DNA of 64,000 nt from CAIQQQ01 sp040399685 (GCA_040399685.1 JBBART010000011.1:62001-126000), one strand, 5' to 3'. Numbered from the stretch's first letter, positions 36,605 to 45,941 are shown. Notes: a model not told the origin generated them from the letters alone. Made by a program: numbers and translations.

Positions 36605-38017
36605 ATGAACGCAACCGATGCGATCCGCGCCCAGGCGCGGGTCGCAGGCGGCGCCCCGGCGATCATCAAGGCCGATCATTCGGTTGTCAGCTACGCCGAA
36701 TTCGATCGGCTGATCGACGCCGCCGCCCAGGCGCTTGGCCCGTTGAGCCTTGTGCCGGGCCAGATTGTTGGCCTGTCGATGGGCGGGCCGGATGAGTTTC
36801 CCGGGATCGTCGTGTCCTTGGCTCTCGCCCGTCGGGGCATCGCCTCGGCCGATCCCGGGCTGCCAGGTGAGCGCATGGCGCTGTGCTTCACCGATCCCGG
36901 GCGCACAGCCCCGGCTGGGGTGAGGACCATGTCGCTTGATCAGTTCTGGTCGACATTGGCCCCGCCTGCCTCCGACATCGCAGCCCATGCGGACCCTGCT
37001 GCGGTCCTGCGGATCATGGCATCCTCCGGCACCACCGGCCTGCCCAAATTCGCCGCCATCAGCCATCACGGCATGGCCCAGCGTGTGGCCACGTATGACA
37101 GCCGCATGGGGGGCCACGGCAAGGTGCGGATCATCGCCGGTGGCTTTGGCGGCAGCTGGGGGTTTCGCAACCTGCTGGCCGCGTTCGGTGCCGGCGCCTG
37201 CGTTGTGCTGTCCAATCCCACCGATGCCGCCCAGGCCATTCGCCGCCACAACGTCACCGGCCTGTCGATCGCGCCGGTCTCGTTGCAGAAGATCGTGACG
37301 AATCTGGCGGACAACGCCACGCCGCCGCCGGCGTTGCGGCTGATCTCCGTCTCGGGCAGCACCCTGTCCATGCCACTGCGCGCCCTGGTGCGCCAGCGGT
37401 TGTGCGCCAATCTGATGGCCCGCTGCGGCAGTATGGAAACCGGCCAGATCGCCGCCAGCCCCATGCGTGACGAATCCGGCTTTACAGCCCAATTGCAGGA
37501 GGGCGTGCAGGCGGAGGCGGTGGGTGCGGACGGAAAACCGTTGCCACCCGGCACCCAGGGATTGTTGCGCTATCGTGCGCCGCGCATGATCCACGCCTAT
37601 GAGGGCGCCCCCGTTTTGTCCGCCACCACTTTCCGCGACGGCTGGTATCACAGCGGCGATATCGGAACCGTCTCACCCGAGGGCTGGTTGACGCTCACGG
37701 GGCGTGACCGCGACATGATCAATCATGGCGGCGTTAAAGTGGCCCCCTCGGTCATTGAGGACGTGCTGCTGTCCATGCCGGGCATCACCGAAGCGGCGGC
37801 GTTCGGCGTGGAGGACCGGCAGGGCATGGAACAGATCTGGGCCGCGATCGTTGCAACCCGCGCCGTTCCCAAAGCCGAGCTGGCCGTCCGGTGTCAGGCC
37901 AGCCTCGGAGAGCGTGCCCCGAAATATATCGTCCAGATCGCCAGCCTGCCGCGCAACGAGGCCGGCAAGATCCTGCGCGCACCCTTGATCGAAAGCGCGC
38001 GCCAGATCCAGCTGTAA
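36605..38017 (+). CDS. AMP-binding acyl/aryl-CoA ligase-like protein (ANL family)
   Basis: Adenylating enzyme of 470 residues. P-loop-like A3 motif MASSGTTGLPKFAAISH (~139-155), A7-type GWYHSGDIGTVSPEGWLTLTGRDRDMINHGGVKVAP, and the A10 lysine in PRNEAGKILR near the C-terminus. It is shorter than typical acyl-CoA synthetases (~530) mainly at the N-terminus. The frame is open to 36485, but ATG 36605 avoids overlap with the PEP-CTERM gene. Substrate unknown; likely a fatty or aromatic acid. It lies 19 bases after the PEP-CTERM gene, possibly co-transcribed, and is convergent with minE. Confidence 0.85.
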   Translation: MNATDAIRAQARVAGGAPAIIKADHSVVSYAEFDRLIDAAAQALGPLSLVPGQIVGLSMGGPDEFPGIVVSLALARRGIASADPGLPGERMALCFTDPGRTAPAGVRTMSLDQFWSTLAPPASDIAAHADPAAVLRIMASSGTTGLPKFAAISHHGMAQRVATYDSRMGGHGKVRIIAGGFGGSWGFRNLLAAFGAGACVVLSNPTDAAQAIRRHNVTGLSIAPVSLQKIVTNLADNATPPPALRLISVSGSTLSMPLRALVRQRLCANLMARCGSMETGQIAASPMRDESGFTAQLQEGVQAEAVGADGKPLPPGTQGLLRYRAPRMIHAYEGAPVLSATTFRDGWYHSGDIGTVSPEGWLTLTGRDRDMINHGGVKVAPSVIEDVLLSMPGITEAAAFGVEDRQGMEQIWAAIVATRAVPKAELAVRCQASLGERAPKYIVQIASLPRNEAGKILRAPLIESARQIQL

Positions 38018-38026
38018 GGCCGTCTC

Positions 38027-38299
38027 TTACGCCCCGGCCACCATGCGCGACTTCGCGGTCGGCATGGTGACGTCGATTTCCAGAATGGAGGAATCACCGC
38101 TGCGTTCCACCTTCACCTGCACCTGATCGCGGTCCAGGTTCACGTGCTTGGCGATCACTGCCAGGATTTCCTCGCGCAACAGCGCCACCAGGCCCTCCTG
38201 GCCGACGGAGGCGCGCTCATGCGACAGCAGGATCTGCAAACGCTCGCGCGCCACATTGGCTGTCGGCCGACGGCGGAAAAGATCGAAAATGCTGCTCAT
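38027..38299 (-). CDS. minE: Cell division topological specificity factor MinE
   Basis: 90 residues. The N-terminal segment (RLQILLSHERA, ~20-30) is the MinD-binding/activating helix-strand, and the C-terminal dimer domain (LREEILAVIAKHVNLDRDQVQVKVERSGDSSILEIDV) is complete. It stimulates MinD ATPase so the Min proteins oscillate and the Z-ring forms at mid-cell. It overlaps minD by four bases and is last in minC-minD-minE. Confidence 0.97.
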   Translation of the reverse strand: MSSIFDLFRRRPTANVARERLQILLSHERASVGQEGLVALLREEILAVIAKHVNLDRDQVQVKVERSGDSSILEIDVTMPTAKSRMVAGA

Positions 38300-39111
38300 G
38301 CGACCCTCCGACCGAACAGGCGGGCCATGACGCCGAGTTTCTCGGACGGCACCGACATCTCCACCGTCTCGCCGCGCAGCCGTCGCACCGCGTCCATATA
38401 GGCACGGGCAGGGGGGCTGACGGGGGCGCTGAGCGTGACCGGCGAGCCGACATTGGAGGCGCGCAGGACTTCCTGGCTTTCCGGAATGATGCCGAGCAGC
38501 GGGATGGACAGGATGTCCAGCACGTCTTCCACCTTCAGCATGTCGCCGCGGGCGGCGCGCACCGGATCGTACCGGGTGAGCAACAGGTGCTTCTCAATCC
38601 GCTCGCCGCGCTCGGCGCGTTCGGTCTTGCTGTCCAGCATGCCGATGATGCGGTCGCTGTCGCGCACCGACGACACTTCGGGGTTGGTGACGACGATGGC
38701 GATGTCGGCGTGGTGCATGGCAAGCGTTGCCCCGCGCTCGATGCCGGCCGGGCTGTCGCACAAGATCCAGTCGAACTTCTCGCGAAGCTCGGCAATGATC
38801 TTGGCCACGCCTTCATTGGTCAGCGCGTCTTTGTCGCGGGTCTGCGAGGCGGGCAGCAGCGAAAGGTTGTCGAGTCGCTTGTCACGGATCAGCGCCTGCG
38901 CCAGCTTCGCGTCGCCCTGGATGACGTTGATCATGTCGAACACCACCCGGCGCTCGGCGCCCATGATGAGATCGAGGTTGCGCAGGCCGACATCGAAATC
39001 GACGACCACGACTTTCTCGCCGTTCTGCGCCAATGCGGCGCCCAATGCTGCGGTGGATGTGGTTTTGCCCACGCCCCCTTTACCCGAAGTTACCACCACG
39101 ACTTTGGCCAT
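38296..39111 (-). CDS. minD: Septum-site determining ATPase MinD
   Basis: Membrane-associated ParA-type ATPase of 271 residues. Deviant Walker A with signature Lys11 and Lys16 (GKGGVGKTT), DFDVGLRNLD, and a C-terminal amphipathic membrane helix (KLGVMARLFGRR). It recruits MinC to the poles. The open frame extends upstream to 39342, but ATG 39111 (MAKVVVVTSG) is the family start. Located between minC and minE. Confidence 0.98.
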   Translation of the reverse strand: MAKVVVVTSGKGGVGKTTSTAALGAALAQNGEKVVVVDFDVGLRNLDLIMGAERRVVFDMINVIQGDAKLAQALIRDKRLDNLSLLPASQTRDKDALTNEGVAKIIAELREKFDWILCDSPAGIERGATLAMHHADIAIVVTNPEVSSVRDSDRIIGMLDSKTERAERGERIEKHLLLTRYDPVRAARGDMLKVEDVLDILSIPLLGIIPESQEVLRASNVGSPVTLSAPVSPPARAYMDAVRRLRGETVEMSVPSEKLGVMARLFGRRVA

Positions 39112-39124
39112 ATGCGTTTCCTTT

Positions 39125-39814
39125 TCAGCCGAGTTTCGAGATGACGATAGCCTGGTCGACGAGCCTGATCTCGACCGCCTGTCCGCGCAAGGACGGGTCG
39201 ATCGTGTCAGCTGTCTGGTAGAATCCATCGATAGAGACGAGTTCTGCTTCAAAGCGCGAGCAAAAAATGCGGGCGTTGGGGTTGCCGACAGCCCCGGCCA
39301 GCGCGCGGCCTCGCAATGTACCGTAGATATGGATCGATCCACCGGCCAAAATCTCGGCGCCGGACGAGACGGCGCCCACCACCGTGACGTCCCCCTTCAG
39401 GAACAGCACCGACTGGCCGGATCGTACCGGATCGGTGATTGTCAGCGCGTGATCCTCCGGCGCTGCCTCCACCGGCACGGTTACCAGCGCCACCGCCCCG
39501 GTTTCCCGGCCGCCCACGAGGCGTCTCCGCCATGGGTCGGCACCCGGAAGATCGTCGGCGTTCTCGACATCGATCACGCTCAGGCCGCGTTGTTCCAGAT
39601 CGGCGATCAGCGTGTTGATGCCGGGATGCTGGGGGGTGAGGGCGGCGAAATCGATCACCACCGGCCTGGTTTCGAAAAACCCGGGCGAACGCAGCATCTG
39701 CACATCAAGTTCAGCGAGCCACGACGCGAGCGGTGGCTCGGGTGCGACCACGAAGGCCATGAACGAACGTCCACGGACTCGAATTTGCATACGGGGGGCA
39801 GGATCGCTTGACAT
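39125..39814 (-). CDS. minC: Septum formation inhibitor MinC
   Basis: FtsZ-assembly inhibitor of about 229 residues. N-terminal FtsZ-binding domain (to ~110: MQIRVRGRSFMAFVV, VVIDFAALTPQ), linker, and C-terminal beta-helix MinC_C domain: RSGQSVLFLKGDVTVVGAVSSGAEILAGGSIHIYGTLRGRALAG (R-[SA]-GQ...GD..V.G.V..GAE..A.G.IHVYG.LRGRA). The start is uncertain. The frame is open to 39979; ATG 39814 (MSSDPAPRM) is chosen, with no good Shine-Dalgarno, and ATG 39790 is an alternative. First gene of the min operon. Confidence 0.93.
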   Translation of the reverse strand: MSSDPAPRMQIRVRGRSFMAFVVAPEPPLASWLAELDVQMLRSPGFFETRPVVIDFAALTPQHPGINTLIADLEQRGLSVIDVENADDLPGADPWRRRLVGGRETGAVALVTVPVEAAPEDHALTITDPVRSGQSVLFLKGDVTVVGAVSSGAEILAGGSIHIYGTLRGRALAGAVGNPNARIFCSRFEAELVSIDGFYQTADTIDPSLRGQAVEIRLVDQAIVISKLG

Positions 39815-39975
39815 AGGTGGAAACTGCCCATACGCAGGCGAGGGCGTCAATGCATAACGCTGTGGGGTGCGCAAGATGTTGTGGACAACTCGGGTACGAA
39901 CCCAAGAGATGGTGTTCGCATCCGCAAATACTTCAATTGAGCGTTCATTCTTTATAGCTGCGGTCGTGCAAGGAC

Positions 39976-39996
39976 GCATCCAGGCCGCCTGGATGC
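39976..39996. terminator. Perfect 9-bp hairpin downstream of the AhpD-like gene
   Basis: GCATCCAGG (39976-39984) pairs with CCTGGATGC (39988-39996), loop CCG. It lies just past the stop of the minus-strand AhpD-like gene. No clear T-run follows, so an intrinsic terminator is only possible. Confidence 0.4.
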
Positions 39997-40008
39997 TGCT
40001 GCCGGGTT

Positions 40009-40581
40009 CTAGCGGCCCGCCTGATGATACTCCGCGTTCGGCATCATATCCGTGGCTATCGCCATCCGGTTCGACAGGTTGAACATCCCGATGACCTGCG
40101 CCAGATCGAAAATGTCCTCATTGGCCAGCCCCAGCGCCCGCAAGGCATCGCGGTCTGATTCCACCACTTCGGCCGGGGCCGCCGTCAGTTTCCAGGCGAA
40201 ATCCAGTATGCCGCGCATCCGTGCATCCAGCGGCGCCACGCGATAGTTCAGCGCCAGCATCTCCCCCAATTGCGGATCACCCGACAATTTCCGCACCGCG
40301 GCGCCGTGGGAGACCAGGCAGTAATAGCAACGGTTCACGGACGATACGACCACCGCCACCATCTCGCGTTCCAGCTTCGACAGGCGGCTTTCGGACAGCA
40401 TGATCTCGTTGAACATCTGCATGAAATCCCGCAGCCGCTGCGGCTTCAGGCTCAGCGTGTTGAACACGTTGGGCACAAAGCCGAGCTTTTCGCGGCATTT
40501 GGCCCAGATGAGCGCCAGATCTTCCGGCAGCTCGGATTCCGGCGGAACGCCCAGGGCGGAGATGTGGGTGGGCTGCGGCAT
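40009..40581 (-). CDS. AhpD/carboxymuconolactone decarboxylase-type peroxidase-related protein
   Basis: 190-residue cytosolic protein of the AhpD-like (CMD) superfamily, peroxidase-related branch. The redox motif is NRCYYCLVSHG (Cys-x-x-Cys-x-x-x-His, ~83-93), preceded by KLEREMVAVVVSSVN. Expected role: thiol-based peroxide reduction or electron transfer. It is preceded by 99 bases holding REP-like copy 3, so it is likely a separate transcript from the hydrolase operon. Confidence 0.88.
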   Translation of the reverse strand: MPQPTHISALGVPPESELPEDLALIWAKCREKLGFVPNVFNTLSLKPQRLRDFMQMFNEIMLSESRLSKLEREMVAVVVSSVNRCYYCLVSHGAAVRKLSGDPQLGEMLALNYRVAPLDARMRGILDFAWKLTAAPAEVVESDRDALRALGLANEDIFDLAQVIGMFNLSNRMAIATDMMPNAEYHQAGR

Positions 40582-40663
40582 GGCGTGTCTCCCAAATGCG
40601 CGGTTTGGCGCTTGGCGGGAGGATCGGTGATGTGGGCAAGCGGCGCAATGGGTCCGTGGGGGT

Positions 40664-40686
40664 GGCGGGCGTTGCCCGCCCTACGG
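40664..40686. repeat. REP-like palindrome, copy 3 (single unit)
   Basis: GGCGGGC-GTT-GCCCGCC followed by CTACGG. It differs from the right half of copy 2 by paired changes in both arms (A/T positions to C/G), which keep the stem. Its CTA (40681-40683) is the TAG stop of the minus-strand hydrolase gene. Confidence 0.75.
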
Positions 40687-42474
40687 GGTTGGGAGAATGG
40701 GGAGCCTGATGTGGCTCTTGCCCGTGAACACTGTGTTGATGGCGATGCGGCGGCGGCTGGCCGCGCCTTCGGGCTCGCCGGTGTTGGAATTGACGTCGAA
40801 TTTCGGGAAGTTGGAGCTGGAGATGTCCAGCCGGATGCGGTGCCCGGCCAGGAACAGATTGGCGGTGGGAAACAGCGTCACCACAATCCGCACCACTTCG
40901 CCGGGTGTGCGAAACCGCTCGGTGGTGGGGTCTTCGGCGTAGCGCAGGCGCACGATGCCGTCCGTCAGGATCATTGCATAGCCGCCGGGATAGTCGGCGC
41001 TGGGTGGATGGACGTCGATCAGCTTGGCGGTGAAATCGGTGTCCGGTCCATCGGTGGACACCCACAGCTCGGCCTCGATCGGCCCTACGATGGTGAGCGG
41101 TGCCGTCAAGGGGGCCGTCTGGAACGCCAGCACGTCGGCGCGCGAGGCGAGGGGCAGATAGGGCGGCGTGCAGCCGAAGAACTCTGGTGATTCCACCTGG
41201 TTGAACGCGCCGCCTGTGGCCACCGGCTCCAGGCTGGTGAGGTTGCCGCCGATGGTGGGCACGGGATGGGCGGGGTCGAAATCATACGACAAGGCGGCGC
41301 TGGCGGGGATGGCGGGGTCCAGCGTGCCGTCCGCATGCAGCTGATAGGCCACGATATCTGCCTGTGGGGCGGGCCAGTCCTGGAGCGTGATCCAGTGGCC
41401 GCCATGGTCCAGATGCCCCGCCGCGGTGCGCCGCCCGCTGCCGCCGCCCATGACGAACACCCGCACCGGTGGCTCGGGGTTGGGCGTGCCTTTGGTAGCG
41501 TGGTCGAAATGGCGCAGGCGATAGGCGCGCCAGTCGCCGGCCCAGCTGTCGATGGTGGCAGCGGGGCCGAAATCGACGTCGCCGAACACCTGTGCGGAGC
41601 GGTTGCCGTGCGTCCAGGGGCCGAGGATCAGCCGCTGCTGGCCGCGCCCGGCATCGATCAGGCCACGGTAATTGGTGGCGGCGGTGAGGGAATACGGGTC
41701 GAACCAGCTGGACATATGCACGCAATCGGCCGGCACGTAGCGGTCGTGATAGCCTTCCGCCCAGATGCCGAGTTGCTGCCAGAACGCATCGAACGGGCCG
41801 TGGCGCCATTGGTCGAACAGATAGGCTTCGTAATCCGGATGGTGCCGCAGCGGCGAATGGCCCGGCTTCCACGGCATGCGGGCGAACCAGGCCACGATGT
41901 CCTCGGCTTGCAGGGCCGCGCGCATCACCGGATCGGCCTCGGCTTCCGGCGACAGCAGCGCCTGCTTGTGCGCCCAGGTGGCCTGCTTGAGTTCGAACGC
42001 GCCGAACTGGCGGATGCCGCCTTTCCACGAATTGGCAAACCCGCCGGAATCCAGCACCTGCGCCACCACGCCCGGCGCCCCGGCGCATCCCAAAGCGCCC
42101 TGGGTGTGGGCGGCGTAGGACAGGCCCATGGTGCAGATCCGGCCGTCGCACCAAGGCTGGGCCACGATCCACTGGCAGCAATCGAACCCGTCCGCGCCGT
42201 CGGACAAATATTTGACAAACACGCCCTCGCTGCCATGCCGGCCGCGATTGTCCTGAAACACCACCGCATAGCCGGCATCGGTGAAGGTTTTGGCCAAGGC
42301 CGCGCGGGTGCTGGGGGTGGGGTTGGCGGCGGTGATCTCGCTGCGGCTGACATCGTCACGGCCATAGGGCGTGCGTTCCAGCACCACCGGAAAGGGGCCT
42401 GGGCCGTCTGGCAGATGCAGGCTGGTGGCGAGGCGAATCCCGTCTCGCATCGCCACCATCAGCGTGTTGGTCAT
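40681..42474 (-). CDS. CocE/NonD family acyl hydrolase
   Basis: Serine hydrolase of 597 residues related to cocaine esterase, glutaryl-7-ACA acylase and X-Pro dipeptidyl peptidase. N-terminal alpha/beta fold starting RDGIRLATSLHLPDG, with ERTPYGRDD and DNRGRHGSEGVF. The nucleophile is Ser119 in GLSYAAHTQGALG. The C-terminal jelly-roll domain (~350-590) has PLTIVGPIEAELWVSTDGPDTDFTAKLIDVHP. Cytosolic by lack of a signal peptide. Its start overlaps the stop of the upstream ABC ATPase by four bases, so it is the last gene of the peptide-importer operon and probably acts on the imported substrate. Confidence 0.9.
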   Translation of the reverse strand: MTNTLMVAMRDGIRLATSLHLPDGPGPFPVVLERTPYGRDDVSRSEITAANPTPSTRAALAKTFTDAGYAVVFQDNRGRHGSEGVFVKYLSDGADGFDCCQWIVAQPWCDGRICTMGLSYAAHTQGALGCAGAPGVVAQVLDSGGFANSWKGGIRQFGAFELKQATWAHKQALLSPEAEADPVMRAALQAEDIVAWFARMPWKPGHSPLRHHPDYEAYLFDQWRHGPFDAFWQQLGIWAEGYHDRYVPADCVHMSSWFDPYSLTAATNYRGLIDAGRGQQRLILGPWTHGNRSAQVFGDVDFGPAATIDSWAGDWRAYRLRHFDHATKGTPNPEPPVRVFVMGGGSGRRTAAGHLDHGGHWITLQDWPAPQADIVAYQLHADGTLDPAIPASAALSYDFDPAHPVPTIGGNLTSLEPVATGGAFNQVESPEFFGCTPPYLPLASRADVLAFQTAPLTAPLTIVGPIEAELWVSTDGPDTDFTAKLIDVHPPSADYPGGYAMILTDGIVRLRYAEDPTTERFRTPGEVVRIVVTLFPTANLFLAGHRIRLDISSSNFPKFDVNSNTGEPEGAASRRRIAINTVFTGKSHIRLPILPTP

Positions 42475-43208
42475 GCCTCTTCGAGTTCCGTGCTCAACCG
42501 GCGCAGATCGGCCGTGTGCTTGTGTTTGACGCGGCCGTCGCGGAGGTCTTCGGCCGACAGCATTTCCACCATCTCGCCGCCCTGCATCACGCCAAGCTGC
42601 GGGCAGAGATGGGCGATGACGGCCAGGTTGTGGCTGACCATGACGTAGGTGAGCTTGCGGCGTTCCTGAAGGTCGGCCAGCAGGTTCAGCACCTCCGCCT
42701 GCACCGACACATCCAGCGCCGAGGTGGGTTCATCCAGCAGCAGCACTTCCGGCTCGGACATCAGCGCCCGGGCGATGGCCACGCGCTGGCGCTGGCCACC
42801 GGACAACTGGTGCGGAAACCGGAACCGTGCCGAGAGCGGCAGCGCCACTTCCGACAATGCCTGCCGGATGCGCCGGTCCACGTCGCCGATGCCGTGCACC
42901 AGCAAGGGCTCGCTCAGCGCCCGGTCCACCGTCTGGCGGGGGTGCAGGGAGCCGTAGGGGTCTTGAAACACCATCTGCACGCGACGGAAGAAATCCCGTC
43001 CGCGCTTGGGGGCCAGGGCCTTGCCGGCGATGGTCATGCGGCCGGTCCAGTCATCGTTCAGCCCGGCCAAGGCGCGCAGAACGGTGGATTTGCCGGAGCC
43101 GCTTTCACCGACGATGCCAAAGCTGTGGCCTTCGTCGACAGCGAACGTGACGCCACGCACGGCTTCGACCGTGCCGAATTTTACCCGAAGATCCTGAACA
43201 GCAATCAT
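42471..43208 (-). CDS. Peptide-type ABC transporter ATPase (DppF/OppF-like)
   Basis: ATP-binding subunit of ~245 residues. Walker A GESGSGKST, signature LSGGQRQRVAIARAL, Walker B VLLLDEPTSALD, H-loop MVSHN. It lacks the long C-terminal oligopeptide extension of many OppF proteins. ATG 43208 overlaps the stop of the upstream ATPase (ATGA), so I prefer it to the GTG at 43217. It is paired with the DppD-like ATPase to power the two permeases. Confidence 0.9.
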   Translation of the reverse strand: MIAVQDLRVKFGTVEAVRGVTFAVDEGHSFGIVGESGSGKSTVLRALAGLNDDWTGRMTIAGKALAPKRGRDFFRRVQMVFQDPYGSLHPRQTVDRALSEPLLVHGIGDVDRRIRQALSEVALPLSARFRFPHQLSGGQRQRVAIARALMSEPEVLLLDEPTSALDVSVQAEVLNLLADLQERRKLTYVMVSHNLAVIAHLCPQLGVMQGGEMVEMLSAEDLRDGRVKHKHTADLRRLSTELEEA

Positions 43209-44032
43209 GTGAGCCACGCCGGATCACGGGACATCACCGGCAATCGGCCCTTGGGGTGGGACAAAGTGGGCAGGCAATCGAGCAGCCCGCGCGTGTAGGC
43301 GTGCTTGGCGCGCACCAGATCGCCGGCGGCCAGTTCTTCCACCACGCGGCCGGCATACATCACCGCCACGCGGTCGCAGAAATGGCTGACCAGCGGCAGG
43401 TCGTGGCTGATCAGGATCAGGCCCATGCCGCGACGCGACACCAGATCCTCCATCAGCCGCAGGATCTCGGCCTGCACCGAGGCGTCCAGCGCCGAGGTGG
43501 GTTCATCGGCGATCAGCAGTTCCGGATCAGGCGCCAGCATCATGGCGATCATCACCCGCTGGCCCATGCCGCCAGAGAGTTCGTGCGGATAGGAATCAGC
43601 CACCCGGCGCGGATCGCGGATCTGGGTTTGGGCCAGCAACTCGATGGCGGCTTCCCGCGCCTCGCGGGCGGTGCCCTTCTTCTGCTGGCGCCACGCCTCG
43701 GCAATCTGGGCGCCGGCGGTCATGATCGGGTTCAGCGAGTATTTCGGGTCCTGCAGGATCAACCCGGCCCGCTTGCCCCGAATGGCGCGCATGTCGCGTT
43801 CGGACGCCTTCAGGATGTCGATGCCATCGAATTCCAGCCGATCCGCCGTCACCACCGCGGCCGGTGGCAGCAATCGGAGCAAGGCGCGGGCGGTCAGCGA
43901 CTTGCCGCTGCCGCTTTCGCCCACGATGCCTAGTTTTTCAGCACCCAGGTTCATGGAAACCGAGCGCACCGCCTGACTCATCCCCTGCGGCGAGGGGAAG
44001 GATATCGTCAGGTTTTCGATCCGGACCATCAT
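43205..44032 (-). CDS. Peptide-type ABC transporter ATPase (DppD/OppD-like)
   Basis: ATP-binding subunit of 275 residues. Walker A GESGSGKSLT, the DPKYSLNPIMTAGAQIAE motif typical of DppD/NikD, signature LSGGMGQRVMIAMML, Walker B LLIADEPTSALD. The last ~30 residues (AKHAYTRGLLDCLPTLSHPKGRLP) are the family's short regulatory tail. The open frame extends upstream, but the first of two ATGs at 44032 overlaps the permease stop (ATGATG). Confidence 0.92.
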   Translation of the reverse strand: MMVRIENLTISFPSPQGMSQAVRSVSMNLGAEKLGIVGESGSGKSLTARALLRLLPPAAVVTADRLEFDGIDILKASERDMRAIRGKRAGLILQDPKYSLNPIMTAGAQIAEAWRQQKKGTAREAREAAIELLAQTQIRDPRRVADSYPHELSGGMGQRVMIAMMLAPDPELLIADEPTSALDASVQAEILRLMEDLVSRRGMGLILISHDLPLVSHFCDRVAVMYAGRVVEELAAGDLVRAKHAYTRGLLDCLPTLSHPKGRLPVMSRDPAWLT

Positions 44033-44931
44033 CGTTGCTTGGGGTCCAATACGTCGCGAAGCCCGTCTCCGAGCAGGTTGAAGGCCAGCGACGCCACAAA
44101 AATCGCAATGCCCGGCATCAGCGGCACCCACCATTGATCGAGGAAGAACCGTCGTGCCGTTGCAATCATCGTGCCCCATTCCGGCGAAGGCGGCTGCGCG
44201 CCCATGCCGAGAAAGCCGAGCGAGGCGGCGAACAGGATGATCGAGCTCATATCCAGCGTCACGCGCACGATCAGCGAGCCGAGGCACAGCGGCATCACGT
44301 GCCGCAGCACGATGCGGGCCGAGGACGCACCGGTCAGTCGGGTGGCGGCGATGAAATCGGTGTTGCGGATCGTCAGCGTCTCGGCGCGGGCGAGGCGGGC
44401 GTAAGGCGGCCACGTCGTCAATGCGATGGCGATCACCGCCGAGGTTACGCCCGGGTGGATGGCGGCCACGAACGCCAGCGCCAGGATGAGGCGCGGAAAC
44501 GCCAGGAAAACATCCGTCACCCGCATCAGGATGGTGTCGGCGAGGCCGCCGTAATAGCCGGCGATGCAGCCAATCGCGAGGCCGATCGGCGCCACCATCA
44601 GCACCACCGAGATCACCATGCCCAGCGTGACGCGGGCGCCGAACAACAGGCGGGAATACACGTCCCGCCCCAGTTCGTCGGTGCCGAGCCAGTGGGCGGC
44701 CGAGGGTTTGCCCAGCCGGTTGGTCAGTTCCTGCGTGGACGGATCAAAGGTGGCCAGCAGCGGCGCGAAAATCGCCGCCATCACCAGCACCACCACGATG
44801 ATGAGGCCCGCCATGGCGATCTTGTTGGATTTGAAATCCTGCCACAGTCGGAATCGCCGGCCCCAGGCAGCTTGCGAACGCGAGGATGGCGCATCCGACA
44901 ACAGCCAGGCGCGATTGAGAACACCGCTCAT
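44029..44931 (-). CDS. Peptide-type ABC permease (DppC-like)
   Basis: Inner-membrane permease of 300 residues. An N-terminal cytosolic leader and first TM helix (~35-58) are followed by HWLGTDELGRDVYSRLLFGARVTL, the DppC/OppC hallmark, then five TM helices and the EAA loop (ARAETLTIRNTDFIAATRLTGASSARIVLRHVMPL). It starts inside the end of the dppB-like gene by four bases. Confidence 0.93.
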   Translation of the reverse strand: MSGVLNRAWLLSDAPSSRSQAAWGRRFRLWQDFKSNKIAMAGLIIVVVLVMAAIFAPLLATFDPSTQELTNRLGKPSAAHWLGTDELGRDVYSRLLFGARVTLGMVISVVLMVAPIGLAIGCIAGYYGGLADTILMRVTDVFLAFPRLILALAFVAAIHPGVTSAVIAIALTTWPPYARLARAETLTIRNTDFIAATRLTGASSARIVLRHVMPLCLGSLIVRVTLDMSSIILFAASLGFLGMGAQPPSPEWGTMIATARRFFLDQWWVPLMPGIAIFVASLAFNLLGDGLRDVLDPKQR

Positions 44932-45941
44932 CGAACGCGCGGGTCCAGCAGGCGATAGGCGCTGTCAGCCAGCAGATTCAGCACCATATAAATTAGTCCC
45001 ACCACAAGGGTGGCTCCCAGAACGGCGTTCATGTCGGCATTGAGCAACGAGACGGTCAGGTATTGGCCAAGGCCCGGCCAGGAGAACACCGTCTCGGTCA
45101 CCACCGCCCCTTCCAAAAGCCCGGCATAGGTCAGCGCCAGAACCGTCACCAGACGCACGGCGATGTTGCCGAACGCGTGCTTCCAGATCACCCGTGCGGC
45201 CGACAAACCCTTGGCGCGTGCGGTGATGACGTATTCGCCCGCCAACGCATCGAGCATGAAGGCCCGCGTCATGCGCGCCACATAGGCCATCGAGAAATAC
45301 GCCAGCACGCCGGCCGGCTGTACCAGATGCGCCCAGGCGTCGTAGAAACTGTCCCAGTCCATGGCGATGGCGGCATCGATGGTCAGGAATCCGGTCACCA
45401 CCGGCACCATCCCCTCCAGCCCCACATCCGACCGCCCGGTGCCGGGCGCCCAGCCGAGCGTGGCGTAGAACACCAGCAGCGAAATCAGCGCCAGCAGGAA
45501 GATAGGAATGGAATGCCCGGCCAGGCAGAACACCCTTATCGCCTGGTCCAGCCGCGAGCCCTGCTTGACCGCCGCCAGCACGCCCAGCGGCACGCCGATG
45601 AGCGTGGCAATCACGATCGCCACCGTTGCCAGTTCGATCGTGGCCGGAAAATACCGCGCGATGTCCTCGGTGACGAGGTTGGACGTCATCACCGACCGGC
45701 CGAGATCGCCGTGCAGCAGATGCACCACATACAGGGTGAACTGGACCACCAGCGAGCGGTCCAGCCCCATTTCCTGCCGCACCCGTGCAATCACGTCCTC
45801 CGGTGCGTGATCGCCCACGATGGCGATCACCGGATCGATCGGCATGACCCGGCCGATGAAGAACGTGACGAGCACGAGCCCGAACAACGTGATCAGCAGG
45901 CTGGAGGCAGTGCCCCCAAACCTGCCGGCAAGTTTCTTCAT
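44928..45941 (-). CDS. Peptide-type ABC permease (DppB-like)
   Basis: Inner-membrane permease of 337 residues with six TM helices. The N-terminus (LLITLFGLVLVTFFIGRVMPIDPV) and the EAA loop (YVITARAKGLSAARVIWKHAFGNIAVRLVTVLAL) are typical of DppB/OppB. A ~30-residue insertion between TM3 and TM4 (APGTGRSDVGLEGMVPVVTGF and following) is common in members that take larger or unusual ligands. The frame is open to 46178; ATG 45941 overlaps the binding-protein stop. Confidence 0.92.
   Translation of the reverse strand: MKKLAGRFGGTASSLLITLFGLVLVTFFIGRVMPIDPVIAIVGDHAPEDVIARVRQEMGLDRSLVVQFTLYVVHLLHGDLGRSVMTSNLVTEDIARYFPATIELATVAIVIATLIGVPLGVLAAVKQGSRLDQAIRVFCLAGHSIPIFLLALISLLVFYATLGWAPGTGRSDVGLEGMVPVVTGFLTIDAAIAMDWDSFYDAWAHLVQPAGVLAYFSMAYVARMTRAFMLDALAGEYVITARAKGLSAARVIWKHAFGNIAVRLVTVLALTYAGLLEGAVVTETVFSWPGLGQYLTVSLLNADMNAVLGATLVVGLIYMVLNLLADSAYRLLDPRVR

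Noticed and set aside
38435..39811. A 458-codon plus-strand frame opposite minD and minC
   Set aside because: Both min genes are unmistakable on minus; the plus translation is Ser/Arg-rich with no domain.
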